Below are positions 1-11,813 of a stretch of 64,000 bases of DNA, piece by piece. Where the stretch lies: positions 868,001 to 932,000 of the forward strand of contig JAJTTP010000006.1 in assembly GCA_023313575.1 (NCBI GenBank), given 5' to 3'. The translations under genes were made by a program, and so were the position numbers. Every line of letters starts with the position of its first letter. The stretch's first letter is position 1. The stretch is from Eutypella sp. D-1 (lineage: Eukaryota > Ascomycota > Sordariomycetes > Xylariales > Diatrypaceae). The notes below the pieces were generated by a model. That model worked only from the letters and a program-made list of their open reading frames with translations. It ran no database searches and had not been told where the DNA came from.

Positions 1-1695
1 ACCGGGACCCCGCTCTCGGGGCGCATCGGGGAGCCGACAGCAAACCGTGTCGGCGGGTTCAGGAACGTGTTCGAATCCCTGTACGAGGACTGCGAGGCGT
101 CGCTCATGAACGTCGCGCGGGGATCGGTGTAGCCGTCGCCCCCGGAAGTAAGCACCGAGGGCAGTTTCCTGCCAGAGATCTTCTGGAAGCCCTTCTCGCC
201 GCTCTCGCGTGACGGCGGTTTGGTGAGACTGGCGAGGGCGGCGGGGACGGCAAAGGGAACCGATCGCGACTGCTCTGTCATCCCGCTCGCACCACCTGCA
301 CTGCTCGCACCAGCCGTAGCGGCCGCAGCAGCCGCACCGCCTGCACCGCTAGCTCCGCCCGCACCACCAGGTCCAGAATCCCCTCCCGTCAACGCACCGG
401 CGGCGGCTGCGGCTCCTCGTTCACCCCCTGCGCCTTGCAGGAGTTTCTGTGCGATTTGTCGTTTCCTCCACTTGATCAAGCCCAGCGCGAGGAGCAGGAT
501 GAAGGCAAGGCCGGCTAGGCCACCCAGGACGCCACCGGCAACAACGCCGGGCGAGGGGCCATCAGAGGAGTCTCCGGAGTCGCTGTCCTCGGCGGCGGGG
601 CTCGAAGGTGAGGCCGGTTCGCCGGCGCCGCCCCCAAGAGACGCATCGGGACTAGGACTAGTGGTGATGATGCTGGCGAGGGAACTCGAAGTGCCGGTGG
701 TGCCAGAGGTAGTAACAGGGGTGCTGTTACTAGGGCTGGGGCTGAGGCTGAGGCTGAGGCTACTTGAGGGTAGCTCGACGCTATCTGTTGACGGGGTGGG
801 AAAAATAGTTGATGAAACATTACTCGGCTGAGACTCTGAAAGCGTAGCTGAAAAGATTGTAGGTGAATTAGAATTGGAATCAAAGAGCGGAGTCGACAAC
901 GCTAGTTTTCCTCGTCAGAACACAACACGACGCAACACAATAGAATGCTCTTATTCATGCAGATATAAAAGGAGCTAGTGGGAAACGATGCATGGACTAC
1001 TCACCTGACGTCGAATTAGTTACACTAGGGAAGGTAGGGAAAGCAGAACCAAGAGATGAAGGAGCGGGCGTGATAGGGGTATAAGGCAGGGTTGGAAAGG
1101 GCGACATAGAAGAATCCGGAGGTGACGGCGTCACGAATGGGGAGTCCGTAGAGGGCGGCAAATCCGTGACATTTCCGGTGTCGTCTGTCGGGAGGATAGT
1201 TGGGGGTGAAGCCGGTGATTCGGTCGGGAACAGTGACGATGATGACAATGACGACGACGTAGACGTGGACGACGACGACGACGACGACGATATGGTGCTG
1301 TTGCCAACATCAGTGGTTGGGTCGGTTACCGGGAAAGTCGAAGGCGTTGCATCTGGATTAGGGGGTAAAGTCCAGATATCCACGACCGAACCAGTGGCAT
1401 CGACAACCTCAACGACAGAGATGGTTTCAACTATGACCACAGTTTCGGGGCCACTGTCATCACGCCTCGGGAGGGGTGTATGTCTATTTCTATTTTGGTG
1501 AGCAGCGTGAGAACGCTGAGAACGAGCGTGGTTGCGAGAGTGTTTATGATGATGTTGATGATAATTAGTAGTAGTGTCGTTTCTGTTACGACTATGTAAA
1601 CGATTGTGGTTATGGTTGCGGTTATGATTGTGGTTGTGGTTATGGTTGTGGTTACGGGCCTCAGGGACTGAAGGCACCAAAACTGGTTCCGGCAT
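1..1695 (-). CDS. Ser/Thr-rich single-pass membrane protein with His-Asn repeat (partial, 3' end outside window)
   Basis: Two exons are visible: 1695-1005 and 847-1. The donor is GTGAGT after a CAG, and the acceptor TTTTCAG has a CTAAT branch-like site upstream. The join is in frame for 512 residues up to the window edge. Order of parts: a His-Asn repeat (about residues 15-40), a basic His/Arg/Asn stretch, a short hydrophobic Val/Ile segment near residue 85, a long Ser/Thr/Pro-rich presumed extracellular part (about 130-330), one membrane helix (about 332-354), the basic stop-transfer KWRKRQ, then an Ala/Gly-rich and Ser/Arg cytoplasmic tail. The layout resembles fungal wall-sensor-like membrane proteins, but no named family is recognised. 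The ATG at 1695 is the first in frame after an upstream stop and gives no signal peptide. An unseen 5' exon is therefore possible. Confidence 0.72.
1595..1662 (-). repeat. His-Asn hexanucleotide-like repeat
   Basis: A degenerate GTTATG/GTTGTG-type repeat on the plus strand. It encodes alternating His-Asn pairs near the N-terminus of the minus-strand membrane-protein gene. It is low-complexity coding sequence and probably length-variable. Confidence 0.7.
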
Positions 1696-4600
1696 CGCGC
1701 GTGGCGGTGAATTTTTAAGGAGTGACTTGGGTTGAATGGTTGGAATGGTTGAATACGAGCTTCGATGATGCTAGCTTTCAGGCAAACGAGTGATAGCCGA
1801 CGAATCAAAAGAGCGGAATTATTCTTGGAAATATCGAATTCGGTAGGTCAAGGTCGTCGGTAGAGAATCCCATTATCGTCAAAAACCTGTTTTTTCTTGA
1901 TCGTTCTTGGTCTCCTTTTTTTCCTCCTTGATGCCTTTTCCCTTCGTACTGAATTCAAGTTGTTCCCAGAAGAATTAAAAAAAGAATAACTCCCTATACT
2001 CTTTCAACGGTTTCCCCCGTTATCCGTTCTCTTGGCTCTTCCGCGTTCTCTCCTCTCTTAGTAATCCTCCCTTGAACTCCCGACTTCATCTGCTGCTCCT
2101 CGCTGTTGTCCGCGAGTAAAGCCTTGACGGGACATCGAGAGCACCGTGGCAGCAACTCGAATTATGGGGGGAGGGGGAAAAGGGGGGGTGTTCGACAAGG
2201 CGCGTGGGCGAGTAAAAGGATTAAAAGAAAAGGGAAAAGGAGGGAGAGTGAAACTAAAACTACGCAGAGGGCCCTGATGTGATAATATTCAACCAACCTT
2301 GGAAACAATCCATACGGACCGGTCTAAAAAGGAAAAGAGAGATTAAAATGAGGAAAGGCTTCCAGGGCTCTAGCTGTGGGACATCATGCATCTGTAGGGC
2401 GTTTGTTCCTCTTTCGATCACGTTTAATATGTATGAACACCCATGAACATGTACTACAAGTATGAATATGAAAGGATATGAAGGGCTCTCCCCTGTAAAT
2501 CACACTATAATAGGCACTTGTTACAATGTTTCATTTCGCTTGAGATGAGCAGTTATCCTGAAGAGCAGGGGGTTATGAAGAGATGAACCAATCATATGTG
2601 ATGAAAGGGATAAAGCTGGTTCAAGAAACCAATCATCGGTCTTAATTCCGCCAAGACGGACCCGTCCTTCTTGGTTGCATCGGCCAACCACGAACTGGGG
2701 CCGTTCGCCATTTTGCATATTCCTTGGCGCCAAGGGGACCTTGGAATGGTCCATACTACCAGACTACTTATATTTGTACATGGATATAATATAATGTATA
2801 TATTTACATATTTACATATCCATATAACTACCTACCTAGGGAGGTAGATATATTTCCTCTCAACTTTGTTGCTATTGATGGTGTGTAGGAATGGCATGAT
2901 AGCTATCTGCTCATATCAGTTCACTGGGAATTCGATCGACGACATATACTTTTGAACAAGTGGAGTTACAGGCATGTGTACACTACTACGAGCCAAATCA
3001 GTCTCATGCGCGTAATGGTCTGAGATCAGGTATGTAAACGCGTGGCGTGGGATACTAACCAAGGCTGGCAAGCTAGCCCTACATACATTATAGGAGAGAA
3101 AAAACTTGCAAGTTCAAGGTTATTTACAGATTATCAGGGGAGGAGGGATTCCAAGTGGTCAAGTAAAGGTGAAGGGATCATGGCCTGATGAGGAGGGGAG
3201 CATGGGATTGCACTGGAGGAGGCGCCCTACTAAAAACAAACATCAGATCTAGATTGTTCCTAGATCTAACAGGTTTGATAAGCGTTACTAAACTTAAATC
3301 CCGCGTTGCAACACATTTGGGAAGAACGGCCGGCCGGCCGGTGTGTAGACGTGCGTATGCAACTATGTATGTAGGCATCCCCCTATCCATCCACGGGTCG
3401 TTTAAAGCGGTTTAATGGGGGGCGGGCCGGGTGAGCAAGAAAGGCGGCGACTTCGTATTCTCAAACCACCGACCTATGTAGGTGACCTTAACGACAATCT
3501 AGATACGCAACTAAGTAGATAAGCTCTGCGGCCCTCTCCTCAGAATGATGATTTGCAGATGCTCCCGGGCCAAGTGCTAAAAAAGAGATGCAATGGAAGA
3601 GGCTGCCAGAGGTGGGAATTCCCGAAACTCTAATAGCCATGGAATGTTCGAAAAGTTGCTTAGTAGCCAATTTTTCCCAAAGTCGGGTAGAGCACGGTCA
3701 CTTTTTCGACGCACGTAATCACCTAGAATCAAGAAAATAAAAAATTAACACAGTAATGTTGATGATATCAAACACGCCGGGGACGCCTTCGCCCTACCCT
3801 TTATTCCTAAAAGGGGGAGATGGGGGCCGGCATTCCGCCGGGGGAGGACCGCTGCTCCTCATTTAATCGTAGCCGCGAATCAAGCGATCCATGTCCCCTG
3901 TAGGGGGCTTAAAGTCAAGGACAGAGAGACACTTTCCAGGTTTTGCGTCATACAGAGACAAGGACGATCTCACCTCGGGACCCTTATGCCGCACATTTCG
4001 TAATTCAGAAAAGAGAGAGAAAAAAAATCGATTTCCACATTCCGACGCGTGGGGTTCTTTATACCACACATCTCGAGCAGAGGCCGCAAAACGAACGATT
4101 ATCGATGGGGCCGCACGTGTCGGGATGCCAGCACGGAAACTAATCGCCAGAACGCCCAATTAGAAGGCTTGATCTACCATAAGCATTTGGACAATTTTCT
4201 CTGATTTTTATTACTGTTGCTCACTGCTTCGTATCGAGGTCAGCAATTACTTAAAAAGATACATAGTTTCAGTTCGCTTTCTCGGTAGACGGTCATAGGG
4301 ATTCGTGTGTCCTTCCAACCAAACAAGCCAGACACATTGGTCTAAGTTTTTAGCCCCTTTAAAGAAAAAGTCAGCAATACGAACTTTTAAGTGGATTGGT
4401 TATGGTGGTTAGCATGGGACGCTCTCCCACCTGCACTACAACTACTACTGCCTACAGTAACTCTAGCAAACAACACGTACTTTGGCTATGTAGATAGTTC
4501 CAAACCAGGCAACTAGAAGATCTAGGGGGTCGCAGTCTGTGTGCCCAGCAACGTTTTAGTGAGGCAGTAGGCGGGCGGGCTAATGCCGGAAAATAAAGGT

Positions 4601-5289
4601 GACGGGTGGTTTGTTTTAGGCTCAAAATAGCAGGTTGTTGTGTTTTGTTTCAAAACGGCCAACGCACGTGGGTCCACGCGGGCCGTATGTATGGGACTCT
4701 CACGGGTATCGTATCTCTCATCCCATACGAACGATACCACACGAAACGGATTATCTTAGGACAACGGCTGCTGCGCCCTCGATGTATCACACCATGTCAT
4801 AGCTCGCCATATCTGCCTGTTCCCATCAAGGCGAGTGGTTACACCCAAGTGAAGAGAAATAGGAAAAGAGGCAGAGCCACCCGTAATAGTTACGATAGAC
4901 GTGTGGTGTGGCTTTGCTACAGGTCGCAAAGCATGCTTGCATGGGTTCTTTACTTAGTAGGCCGAAGGAAGGAGAAGTCACCGGTGGCGGTTGCCTGCGC
5001 CGCAAAAGTGCTATGAAATACGAGCGAGAAGGATTCGAGGGCGCTTGCACCACCCACACCATCCGGCCGGGCTCAATTGCTTTGGAAAGTAGACGGGATT
5101 TTCTAATTATCGTCAACTTTAAGGGTATATATCAAGTCGTCTCACGCTACAATGTCTTTGGATGGCCATATGCTTCCGGCCAAAATGGTGGGTGAAAGAG
5201 GAAATAGAAAGGTCGGGTAAAAATATCATAGCGAAACGCCCGAAACGCCAGCCAGCCACCGTATGCATACATCCATCTTGAGCTCCAGA
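1696..5289. other. Intergenic region, no supported gene
   Basis: The part next to 1696 is pyrimidine-rich on the plus strand (about 1880-2130) and looks like leader/promoter sequence of the minus-strand membrane-protein gene. The rest holds only short open frames on both strands, for example around 3.86-4.16 kb and 4.6-5.2 kb. None shows a recognisable domain or a consistent spliced model. Part of it may be 3' untranslated sequence of LOC1. Confidence 0.5.
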
Positions 5290-5985
5290 TCAGGCAAAGG
5301 AAACACGCTTCTTCTTCGGTTTGGCGGCATTTGTCCCGGCCAGGGCAACGCTCTTGATACCGTCGGCGTCATCTCCGGCCGCGCCGTCGGCCGACTTGTT
5401 TCGTTTCCGCTTCCTCCTCAGTGAATCCTTGGTCTCCTCGAGTTTCGATTTCTTTTCCTGCTCTTTCTTTTCCGCCTCTATCCTGCGCGCCTCCCGAATC
5501 TCTTCCATCTGGCGGGCCTTCATCATCTTGGATTCGATCTGGCCTTCCTTCTCGGCCTGGACCAGTGATAATATGGTGCTCATAGTCTCCTATTGAGCGC
5601 ACACAGTGTTAGCCTTTTCTCATCCCTTCTGCGCTGAACTGGACTCTCTGCTTCCCAGGTGCTTTGCGATGAGTTTCTCCCCTACCTTATCGTCGACGAA
5701 GACCTTGCCCTTCTTCTTCCCCTTCGGTTTCGTGACGCCGACGGGTGTCACCATGTTTAACTGCGGGATTCCCAGCTCCTTTTCTGAGTAGACCTTCTTC
5801 TTCTTCTTCCTCAGTAGATCGATCGCGTTCTTTGGCCTGACCTGCTTGGAAGGCGGCGCCGCACTCTTGCGCTTGGACTTGACAATGCCATCAGACGGAC
5901 CGGCCTTGGAGGACTTGCTACCGCTTATGCCCGACTTGGCTGGAGCATGCTTGTTTTTGACTGTTCTAGTCCTAGATACCCCCAT
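5290..5985 (-). CDS. LOC1: 60S ribosomal subunit assembly/export protein Loc1
   Basis: Exons 5985-5686 and 5589-5290 join in phase 0 across a 96-nt intron (donor GTAGGG, acceptor AATAG), giving 199 aa. Loc1 is a nucleolar, highly basic RNA-binding factor for 60S subunit assembly and, in yeast, mRNA localisation. The sequence shows a Lys-rich N-terminal half and the family signature [17 protein letters not shown] (residues 65-81). [14 protein letters not shown] stretch ends exon 1. Exon 2 holds the charged coiled-coil-like segment starting [20 protein letters not shown] and a run ending [11 protein letters not shown]. The ATG at 5985 was preferred over an in-frame one at 6102 because the family starts with a short basic tail. 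It is divergent from HIS3, about 0.8 kb away. Confidence 0.93.
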
Positions 5986-6787
5986 AATGTTTTGGCGCCC
6001 AATCCGTACTTGCGACGAGGAGATAGGTTGGATGGGCGGAGGAGGCGTTGATATCGTAAATAAGTGGTAGATATTAAATTCAAAGGTTGCTCGGTTGTTC
6101 AATGGGTGGTTGACCCAATCCCGAGGTCAATTGTATGGAAGGTTTACAAGGCAAAATTATTTTGGATCTGCTATCGATAAGAAAAAGTCTATACTACATG
6201 CTTTCTAGCTGGAACCTTAAGGCGAGCTATGTAGGGAGCTTGAGCTCTAGAACGGGCGCCGCAGTACGTTTAAAGTGGAGTCCAAAAAAACACCTGGGGA
6301 GCCCAAGGGAATACACTACATACAACCTGCCTACGTTCCCCAATTTATGCAGCGATACAGCGGGGGGTCTACGAAGGCCTACTTACCTAAGTAAGTACAA
6401 TGAGAGCCTCCCACTCCCCAGAGGAGCCCCCAATCAACCCGTGGACCCGACTGCCCGACTGCAAGTCGCTACGGAAGTCATAACTGCCCCACCCCGCCAC
6501 ACACCCCGCCAGGTCCCAAGTAAGGTACCCGATACTCGGCCGGTGCGATAGAACAGCCAATTGGATTTAACCTAAAGGGAGGTCAAAACGAAAGGGACAA
6601 GAGAGAAAAAAAAGTATTGGCAGTCGCATACCCTCCCGCTTTAGTCCTGCTTCAGCACTGGCTTTTTTTTTTTTTTTTTCAAAGAGAAATATACAATTCC
6701 TGCCGGCGAGTCGTCGTCTCCCACCTCCGCCAATTCCCATACCACAGATCACAACGACGAGACGACAAAAGAATAGTAAAAAAGAAA
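5986..6787. promoter_or_regulatory. Shared divergent promoter region LOC1/HIS3
   Basis: About 800 bp separate the start codons of LOC1 (minus) and HIS3 (plus). A T tract lies at 6662-6681, about 110 bp before the HIS3 start, a plausible nucleosome-depleting element. A 138-codon plus-strand frame (6135-6551) has no recognisable content and is treated as chance. I did not see a clear TGACTCA (Gcn4/CPC1) site. Confidence 0.5.
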
Positions 6788-7602
6788 ATGGGATCCGAGG
6801 CGCGGAGCTCGCCGGCTCCACGCTGGGCGGCGTTTGCGCGCGACACCAATGAGACCAAGATCCAACTGGCGCTGAACCTAGACGGCGGCGGCTTCCCCCC
6901 GGAGACGGACCCCCGGCTGACTGCGGCGACGCAGGCCGGCCACGCGAGCCAGTCGAGTAGGTCCCAGACCATCAGCGTCGAGACCGGCATCGGCTTCCTC
7001 GACCACATGCTACATGCGCTGGCCAAGCATGCCGGATGGAGCCTCGTGCTCGCCTGTAAGGGCGACCTTCACAGTACGTCTTCATTTCTCTTCTTCTCTC
7101 CACTCTCTCTACGCTAGGGGGAAAAAAAGGGAGCAAAAAAACGAGAACAAAAAAAAAAAAAGCTCCCGAACTTACCCGTAACTCAACAGTCGACGACCAC
7201 CACACGGCCGAGGACTGCTGTCTGGCGCTGGGATACGCGTTCGGGCAGGCGCTGGGGTCAGCGACGGGGCTGGCGCGGTTCGGATCGGCGTACGCGCCGC
7301 TGGACGAGGCGCTGTCGCGGGCGGTGGTGGACCTGTCGAACCGGCCGTACGCGGTGGCGGAGCTGGGCCTGCGCCGCGAGAAGATCGGCGACCTCAGCTG
7401 CGAGATGCTGCCCCACTGCCTGCAGAGCTTCGCCCAGGCCGCCCGCCTCACCCTCCACGTCGACTGCCTCCGCGGCGAGAACGACCACCACCGTGCCGAG
7501 AGCGCCTTCAAGGCCCTCGCCGTCGCCCTCCGCGCCGCTACCTCCCGCGTCGCCGGCCGCGAGGGCGAGGTCCCCAGTACTAAGGGAACGCTGAGCGTAT
7601 AA
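6788..7602 (+). CDS. HIS3: Imidazoleglycerol-phosphate dehydratase
   Basis: Exons 6788-7073 and 7190-7602 flank a 116-nt intron (donor GTACGT, acceptor CAACAG) and encode 232 aa. The enzyme (EC 4.2.1.19) dehydrates D-erythro-imidazole-glycerol phosphate to imidazole-acetol phosphate in histidine biosynthesis. It is cytosolic and Mn-dependent. Family motifs are present in order: [16 protein letters not shown] (69-84), DDHHTAEDC (98-106, the split codon lies just before), [30 protein letters not shown] (191-204), and the typical C-terminal STKG. The His-rich motifs are the metal ligands. The length is normal for the family. The ATG at 6788 is the first that leaves a short N-terminus before the conserved core. 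The intron interrupts just before the DDHHT motif. Confidence 0.97.
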
Positions 7603-8962
7603 TCAGGAAACGGGCCCGGGGAGAGGGGGGGGGCGTTGGGGGTGTGTTAACGGGATAGACAAGAAAGTGGTGAAGGAGAACAGCATCGATGTGCCTTATG
7701 TCAGAATTTACCACAGAATTTACTAGCGGGAAAGGAATCCGGAAGAGAAAGGGTTGAGAAATAGTAAAACGGGATCTTAAAAAAATTACAGGATGCGGAT
7801 ACTGGGATCATCACATATAACTTGAGGGTAGCAATTCCGATTTCTTCGGTCTCATTTGGTGGGCGGTCCCCTATTTGGCTGTTAGTGAGGATCAAGCCAA
7901 CCCAAATGTTCCTCCTTGTCATGATAAGTGAGTACCAAACGCACACGATTCACATGAAGCAATGAAATAGACTACGACCTCGCTAAGGGTACCCGCCGTC
8001 GATAGGCGAAACTCGGATACATTGGTAAAGACTGATCAGGTTCCTCTTGCGCCACTTCCAAGCGCAGATGTGTAGTACAACAATTAAGTATACCATCAGT
8101 ATGCCCCAGATACCCGCCCATCGAGGGGGAGACTGCTCACGGGTCCTTCTGCGGTTCTAATGTGGTGGTGCAGTTTTAAGTCAGACCTTCTTCCATGCCA
8201 TCCGTGTTCCCCTGTCGCGTAATGTGTGGCACGTATTACGGTTATAGTTACGGTACGGTACAGCATGTGGCCCTTTTTGAAGGGGGGGCAAAGTGGTCCC
8301 TGGTCTCAGATTTTAGTCGTCGACATACATCGTCGTCCAGTTCAATTCCACCTGTCCGGTTTCTTTGGCGTCAGACAACATGTGGAACGACGTTGCATGC
8401 CTCGCCAGCTGAGAGTAGTTTCTCCCGTCGCACTTATCAGAGGAAACCCTCTTTACCGCTCATTCGGGGCCGGCTATATTCGGCCTTGTGATCTAATCTG
8501 CCTACCTGTAGTGGAAGCAATGGTTCAGTTCCAAATCAGTGACACCTTCTCCGGCCTTCCATCTCACCGCCGCATTGGCCGATTGTGGTTGGCGAACTCA
8601 TCATCTCTTTGGTCGACTTGTCCCGGGGCGGAGGGACACAGCGATTGACAAAATTCATGCGTAACTTCATTATGATTACCTAATTATATATCGTTCTCGA
8701 TATGCTTTTCTCTCTTTTTTCATTTCTAACATACATCGGACTAGCTTTGATGTCTGTCTCACATTCTTAGGAGCATTTGATCCCGCGCATGGAAAAGGTC
8801 ATGATCATTTCGTACCCCCGCCAGTCCGGGCCGCAATTCTCGCCGTTGCAACGAGCCGCACAAGTTTCAGTTCAGCTCACGACATGGTCTCGCAGACCCT
8901 CCACCAATCTCATCATCTAATAATATAAACCCTTGCCCGTGAAAGCGGCTGAGGCGCTACCT
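7603..8962. other. Convergent intergenic region HIS3 / MARVEL-type gene
   Basis: The 3' flanks of both neighbours meet here. Two overlapping plus-strand frames (8195-8491 and 8226-8648) have no recognisable domain. No RNA gene or repeat element was identified. Confidence 0.5.
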
Positions 8963-9838
8963 CTAGTAGCGGTAACCGTTCGTGGTCCTGCCGGCATCGT
9001 ACGTCACTCCTGTCTCAGGGTACGCGGTCTGGCCGTCGTACTGGAAGCCAGATTCGCCATACTTCGGATGCGCCGACGAGTCGTTGCCAACAGCAGTGGC
9101 CTCCGTGTTGTAGCTCTGGCGAACCTGATCAGGGGTGACATGTTCGGGGAGCACGTTGGGGTTGAACGGGTCGGGCTCCTTGTTGCGGCGGAAGCGGCCG
9201 AAGAAGCCACCCTTGCGACCGTAGCCCGAGGTGTAGTTGTTGGCGGGGCTCGGGCCGAAGCGATTCTCCTTGCGCCGGTGACGGACAAGAACGACTTCCA
9301 TGAGCGCCGATAAGATGAAGAAAAAGCTAGACCGGTGGTTAGCACTTGAGTTTTTACATCCTCCTCGCACAAGAGAAATTGAGCCTTACATTGCGACGAG
9401 AGAAACGGAAAACACTGCAGTCTCCATTTTGCAGACGTCTCTAAATTTCGGCAAGCCATCACCGATGGAATCTCTCGCCTCGCCGCTTCCAAGAGGAGTG
9501 TTGACGCGGCCAGTGCAATCATTGGCGCCGCCACGGTTGGCCTGAGCAACGTAGATGAAGGCGCCGACGAACGCGACGTCGAGCACGATAGCGATGAAAG
9601 ACATGAAGGGGTGGCCGGCTAGACAGCAGAGCAGGAGAAGGCCTATGAGGGTATACAGGACGCCTACGCCGGTGATGCCCTCAACCGCCCGCACCCATGT
9701 CGGAATCGAGACATCATGACGGGAGGCGATGGCCAGGAAGTAGGAGTATAAGGCGAGTCCTACCGCACAGCAGCCGAACTGAATACCGCGAATAAACCAC
9801 TGTACGAATTTGAGGGCAAATGTTGATTTGGCCCCCAT
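8963..9838 (-). CDS. MARVEL-domain-like four-helix membrane protein
   Basis: Exons 9838-9390 and 9326-8963 join across a 63-nt intron (donor GTAAGG, acceptor TCTAG, branch-like GCTAAC) to give 270 aa. Four hydrophobic helices lie at about residues 12-38, 48-74, 79-98 and 140-165. The intron falls inside helix 4. After helix 4 come a basic stretch (VRHRRKENRFG) and a hydrophilic Tyr/Asn/Gly-rich cytosolic tail of about 100 residues. This topology matches fungal MARVEL/Nce102-type plasma-membrane proteins, which act in membrane-domain organisation and unconventional secretion. The specific role of this member is not known. The start is the first ATG before helix 1. It converges with HIS3. Confidence 0.85.
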
Positions 9839-11813
9839 ATTGGTGTTTTTTTTTTCTTTTCTTTTTTTTTTCTTTTCTATCCAGAAATTGATCTTTGTCG
9901 GTTACGAAGTGTATTTATGGGAGTGTTATAAGGCAAAACTGAATGGGGATTGGGAAACGGAAAGGACTGGGGTAATGGCCGGTAGTTGGACAGGAAAAGT
10001 TAAGGGAGTTTTGAGTTTAGTGGTAATAGGTAGTGGTAATAGGTAGTAGTGTTGGTTGGTGGGTTGCAACAGTCTGGGTTGTTTATTAGATTTTTGTCTG
10101 ATGAAAGGACTTCAGGAGTGCCGGGGGCCGGGGGAGGTTGCCTTATCCTCAGGTGGGTTTCAAGGTAGTCTCGTAGTCTAGTAGTCCGGTAGTTCAGATG
10201 GCAAGATGGGTAAAAACTAGAATATCTCCGGGAATCAGGCAATCAGGTGAACGGGAAAAAAAGTGATCAGGACCGAAGACAAGACGTCCAATGTAAATCT
10301 CTAGCCAGTGTGGTAACTACGGGCCGATCATTTGGTCATGAAAGTAGGTGGAGGGCGAGTGGGCTTGGGTAGGATTGACGTCGATGCGATCTGTGCCCAG
10401 GTGTTCACAGGATTACCTGGGTACCTAGGTAGGTATAGATTATACCTTGGATCTCTATACCTACCGAGATAGGTAGTAGTTACATGTAGCCCGGAAGCAG
10501 TAGGGAAGTAGGCGGTTCTTCTAGTAATGTCGGTATGTTATGTTACGTACCTACGTATACATATGTGTGTGTAAGTACATGAGGGTTCGTGGGTCTTGAT
10601 AGTTTCCGTTTTCCTTGCAGTTGCACCGTCGGCTAGTCGGTTACGTGGATTCTACACTACAAGTACCGGGTGGGCATGGCAACATGGGTGCCTGGGCAAG
10701 TATTCGTAATGACGAATAATATCTTGAACACCAAAAATCTATCAACCCACTACCCGCTAACAAACCCACCAACCCACCTGGAAGAGTGCAAGAGTCGTTT
10801 TCAGGAGTAATTCGCACTTTGCAGTAACAAAGGGAACATCCCTGATTGCGGTAAAGGTTAGTTATTACAGTAGCTTGAGCAACGAGCAAAACCCGAAACG
10901 TTCTTCTCTTCTTTTATTGTCTGCTCTTTCAACACAAGCTTGAGGAAGTCACAGGCTGCCCAAGCCAACCCCGGCCGTCCTGCTGGCGGCGAGTTGAACT
11001 ACTTGTGGGAACCCACTAGATGCAACCTGCAACTGCTTTCGTCAACTGAGCGTTTACATGTGAGGTATGACATCAGATTCCATCCGCGGTGACCCCACTA
11101 TGTATCCATAGATGTCTAATCTGCGATTCGCTAACGCTGAGACCAAAGCCACACCCGAGCGTCATCGACTGTGGCTTTGACTACCTATTACGTATGTAGG
11201 TAGGCAGACAAGGTTTCACTAAGCCGACCGCCCAGTTTACCCAGCCACGCAACCACGCACCAAGCGCACCTGATTCGAAAATGTTCAATCAATAGAGTGA
11301 ACAGTGGACATGTACTCAGGTGATTTAACTCGACTCGGATTTTGATTTAGGTATTGCCTAACCCCACCACTGCGGCTTCGCACATAGTCGTATGCTATAA
11401 GAAAGCTTAAGTATTGTGGTTAGAATATATAGGTAGTACTCGAAAGCAACGGGTCTGCGGATTCAAACACCCCGAGCTCTCTACCTAGGCCTATTGGCTC
11501 ATTATGTAGTAGTGTAGGTATATAAGATATGGGATTGATGCATAGTATGGCAAGTTACTATCATGTGCATCACGTTATTAGGTACCCGGCAGCTTACATC
11601 CCTCACCCCTCGGCCTCTTCTAACTCAGTGTTACGGAGGCCTCAGATCGGTAAGCTGTAGAGCTATCTCATGTAAGACGCCTACACTTACTTATTTGTGC
11701 CTATGCCTGTCCGTTGTTTAGACAACTGCGACCACCTAGGAGCCTCAGAATAAAGGTAAAGAAAGCCTGCTGTTGACTATCAAGTCCTCGATCTCGACCT
11801 CGAAGACTCTGCA
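9839..11813. other. Intergenic region with short inverted repeats
   Basis: The left end (9839-9900) is T-rich and is probably the 5' leader of the MARVEL-type gene. The remainder has no supported gene. It holds an 11-bp inverted repeat at 10428-10465 and several TACCTA/TAGGTA motifs (around 10421, 11185 and 11481). Confidence 0.45.
10428..10465. repeat. 11-bp inverted repeat (GGTAGGTATAG / CTATACCTACC)
   Basis: The perfect arms at 10428-10438 and 10455-10465 are separated by 16 nt. The left arm begins inside an ACCTAGGT core. It could form a hairpin or be a remnant of a small inverted-repeat element. Confidence 0.6.

Noticed and set aside
220..831. 203-codon plus-strand open frame
   Set aside because: It is antisense to exon 2 of the membrane-protein gene, and the spliced minus-strand model explains the sequence. 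The Ala/Pro richness is compositional.
4606..5195. Overlapping plus-strand frames of 136 and 95 codons
   Set aside because: Neither shows a recognisable motif, and frames are open on the other strand too. There is no consistent exon model.
6135..6551. 138-codon plus-strand frame between LOC1 and HIS3
   Set aside because: No domain, no splice extension, and it lies in a divergent promoter. It is treated as chance.
8195..8648. Two overlapping plus-strand frames of 98 and 140 codons
   Set aside because: No family similarity recognised. They lie between two convergent 3' ends and no splice sites improve either frame.
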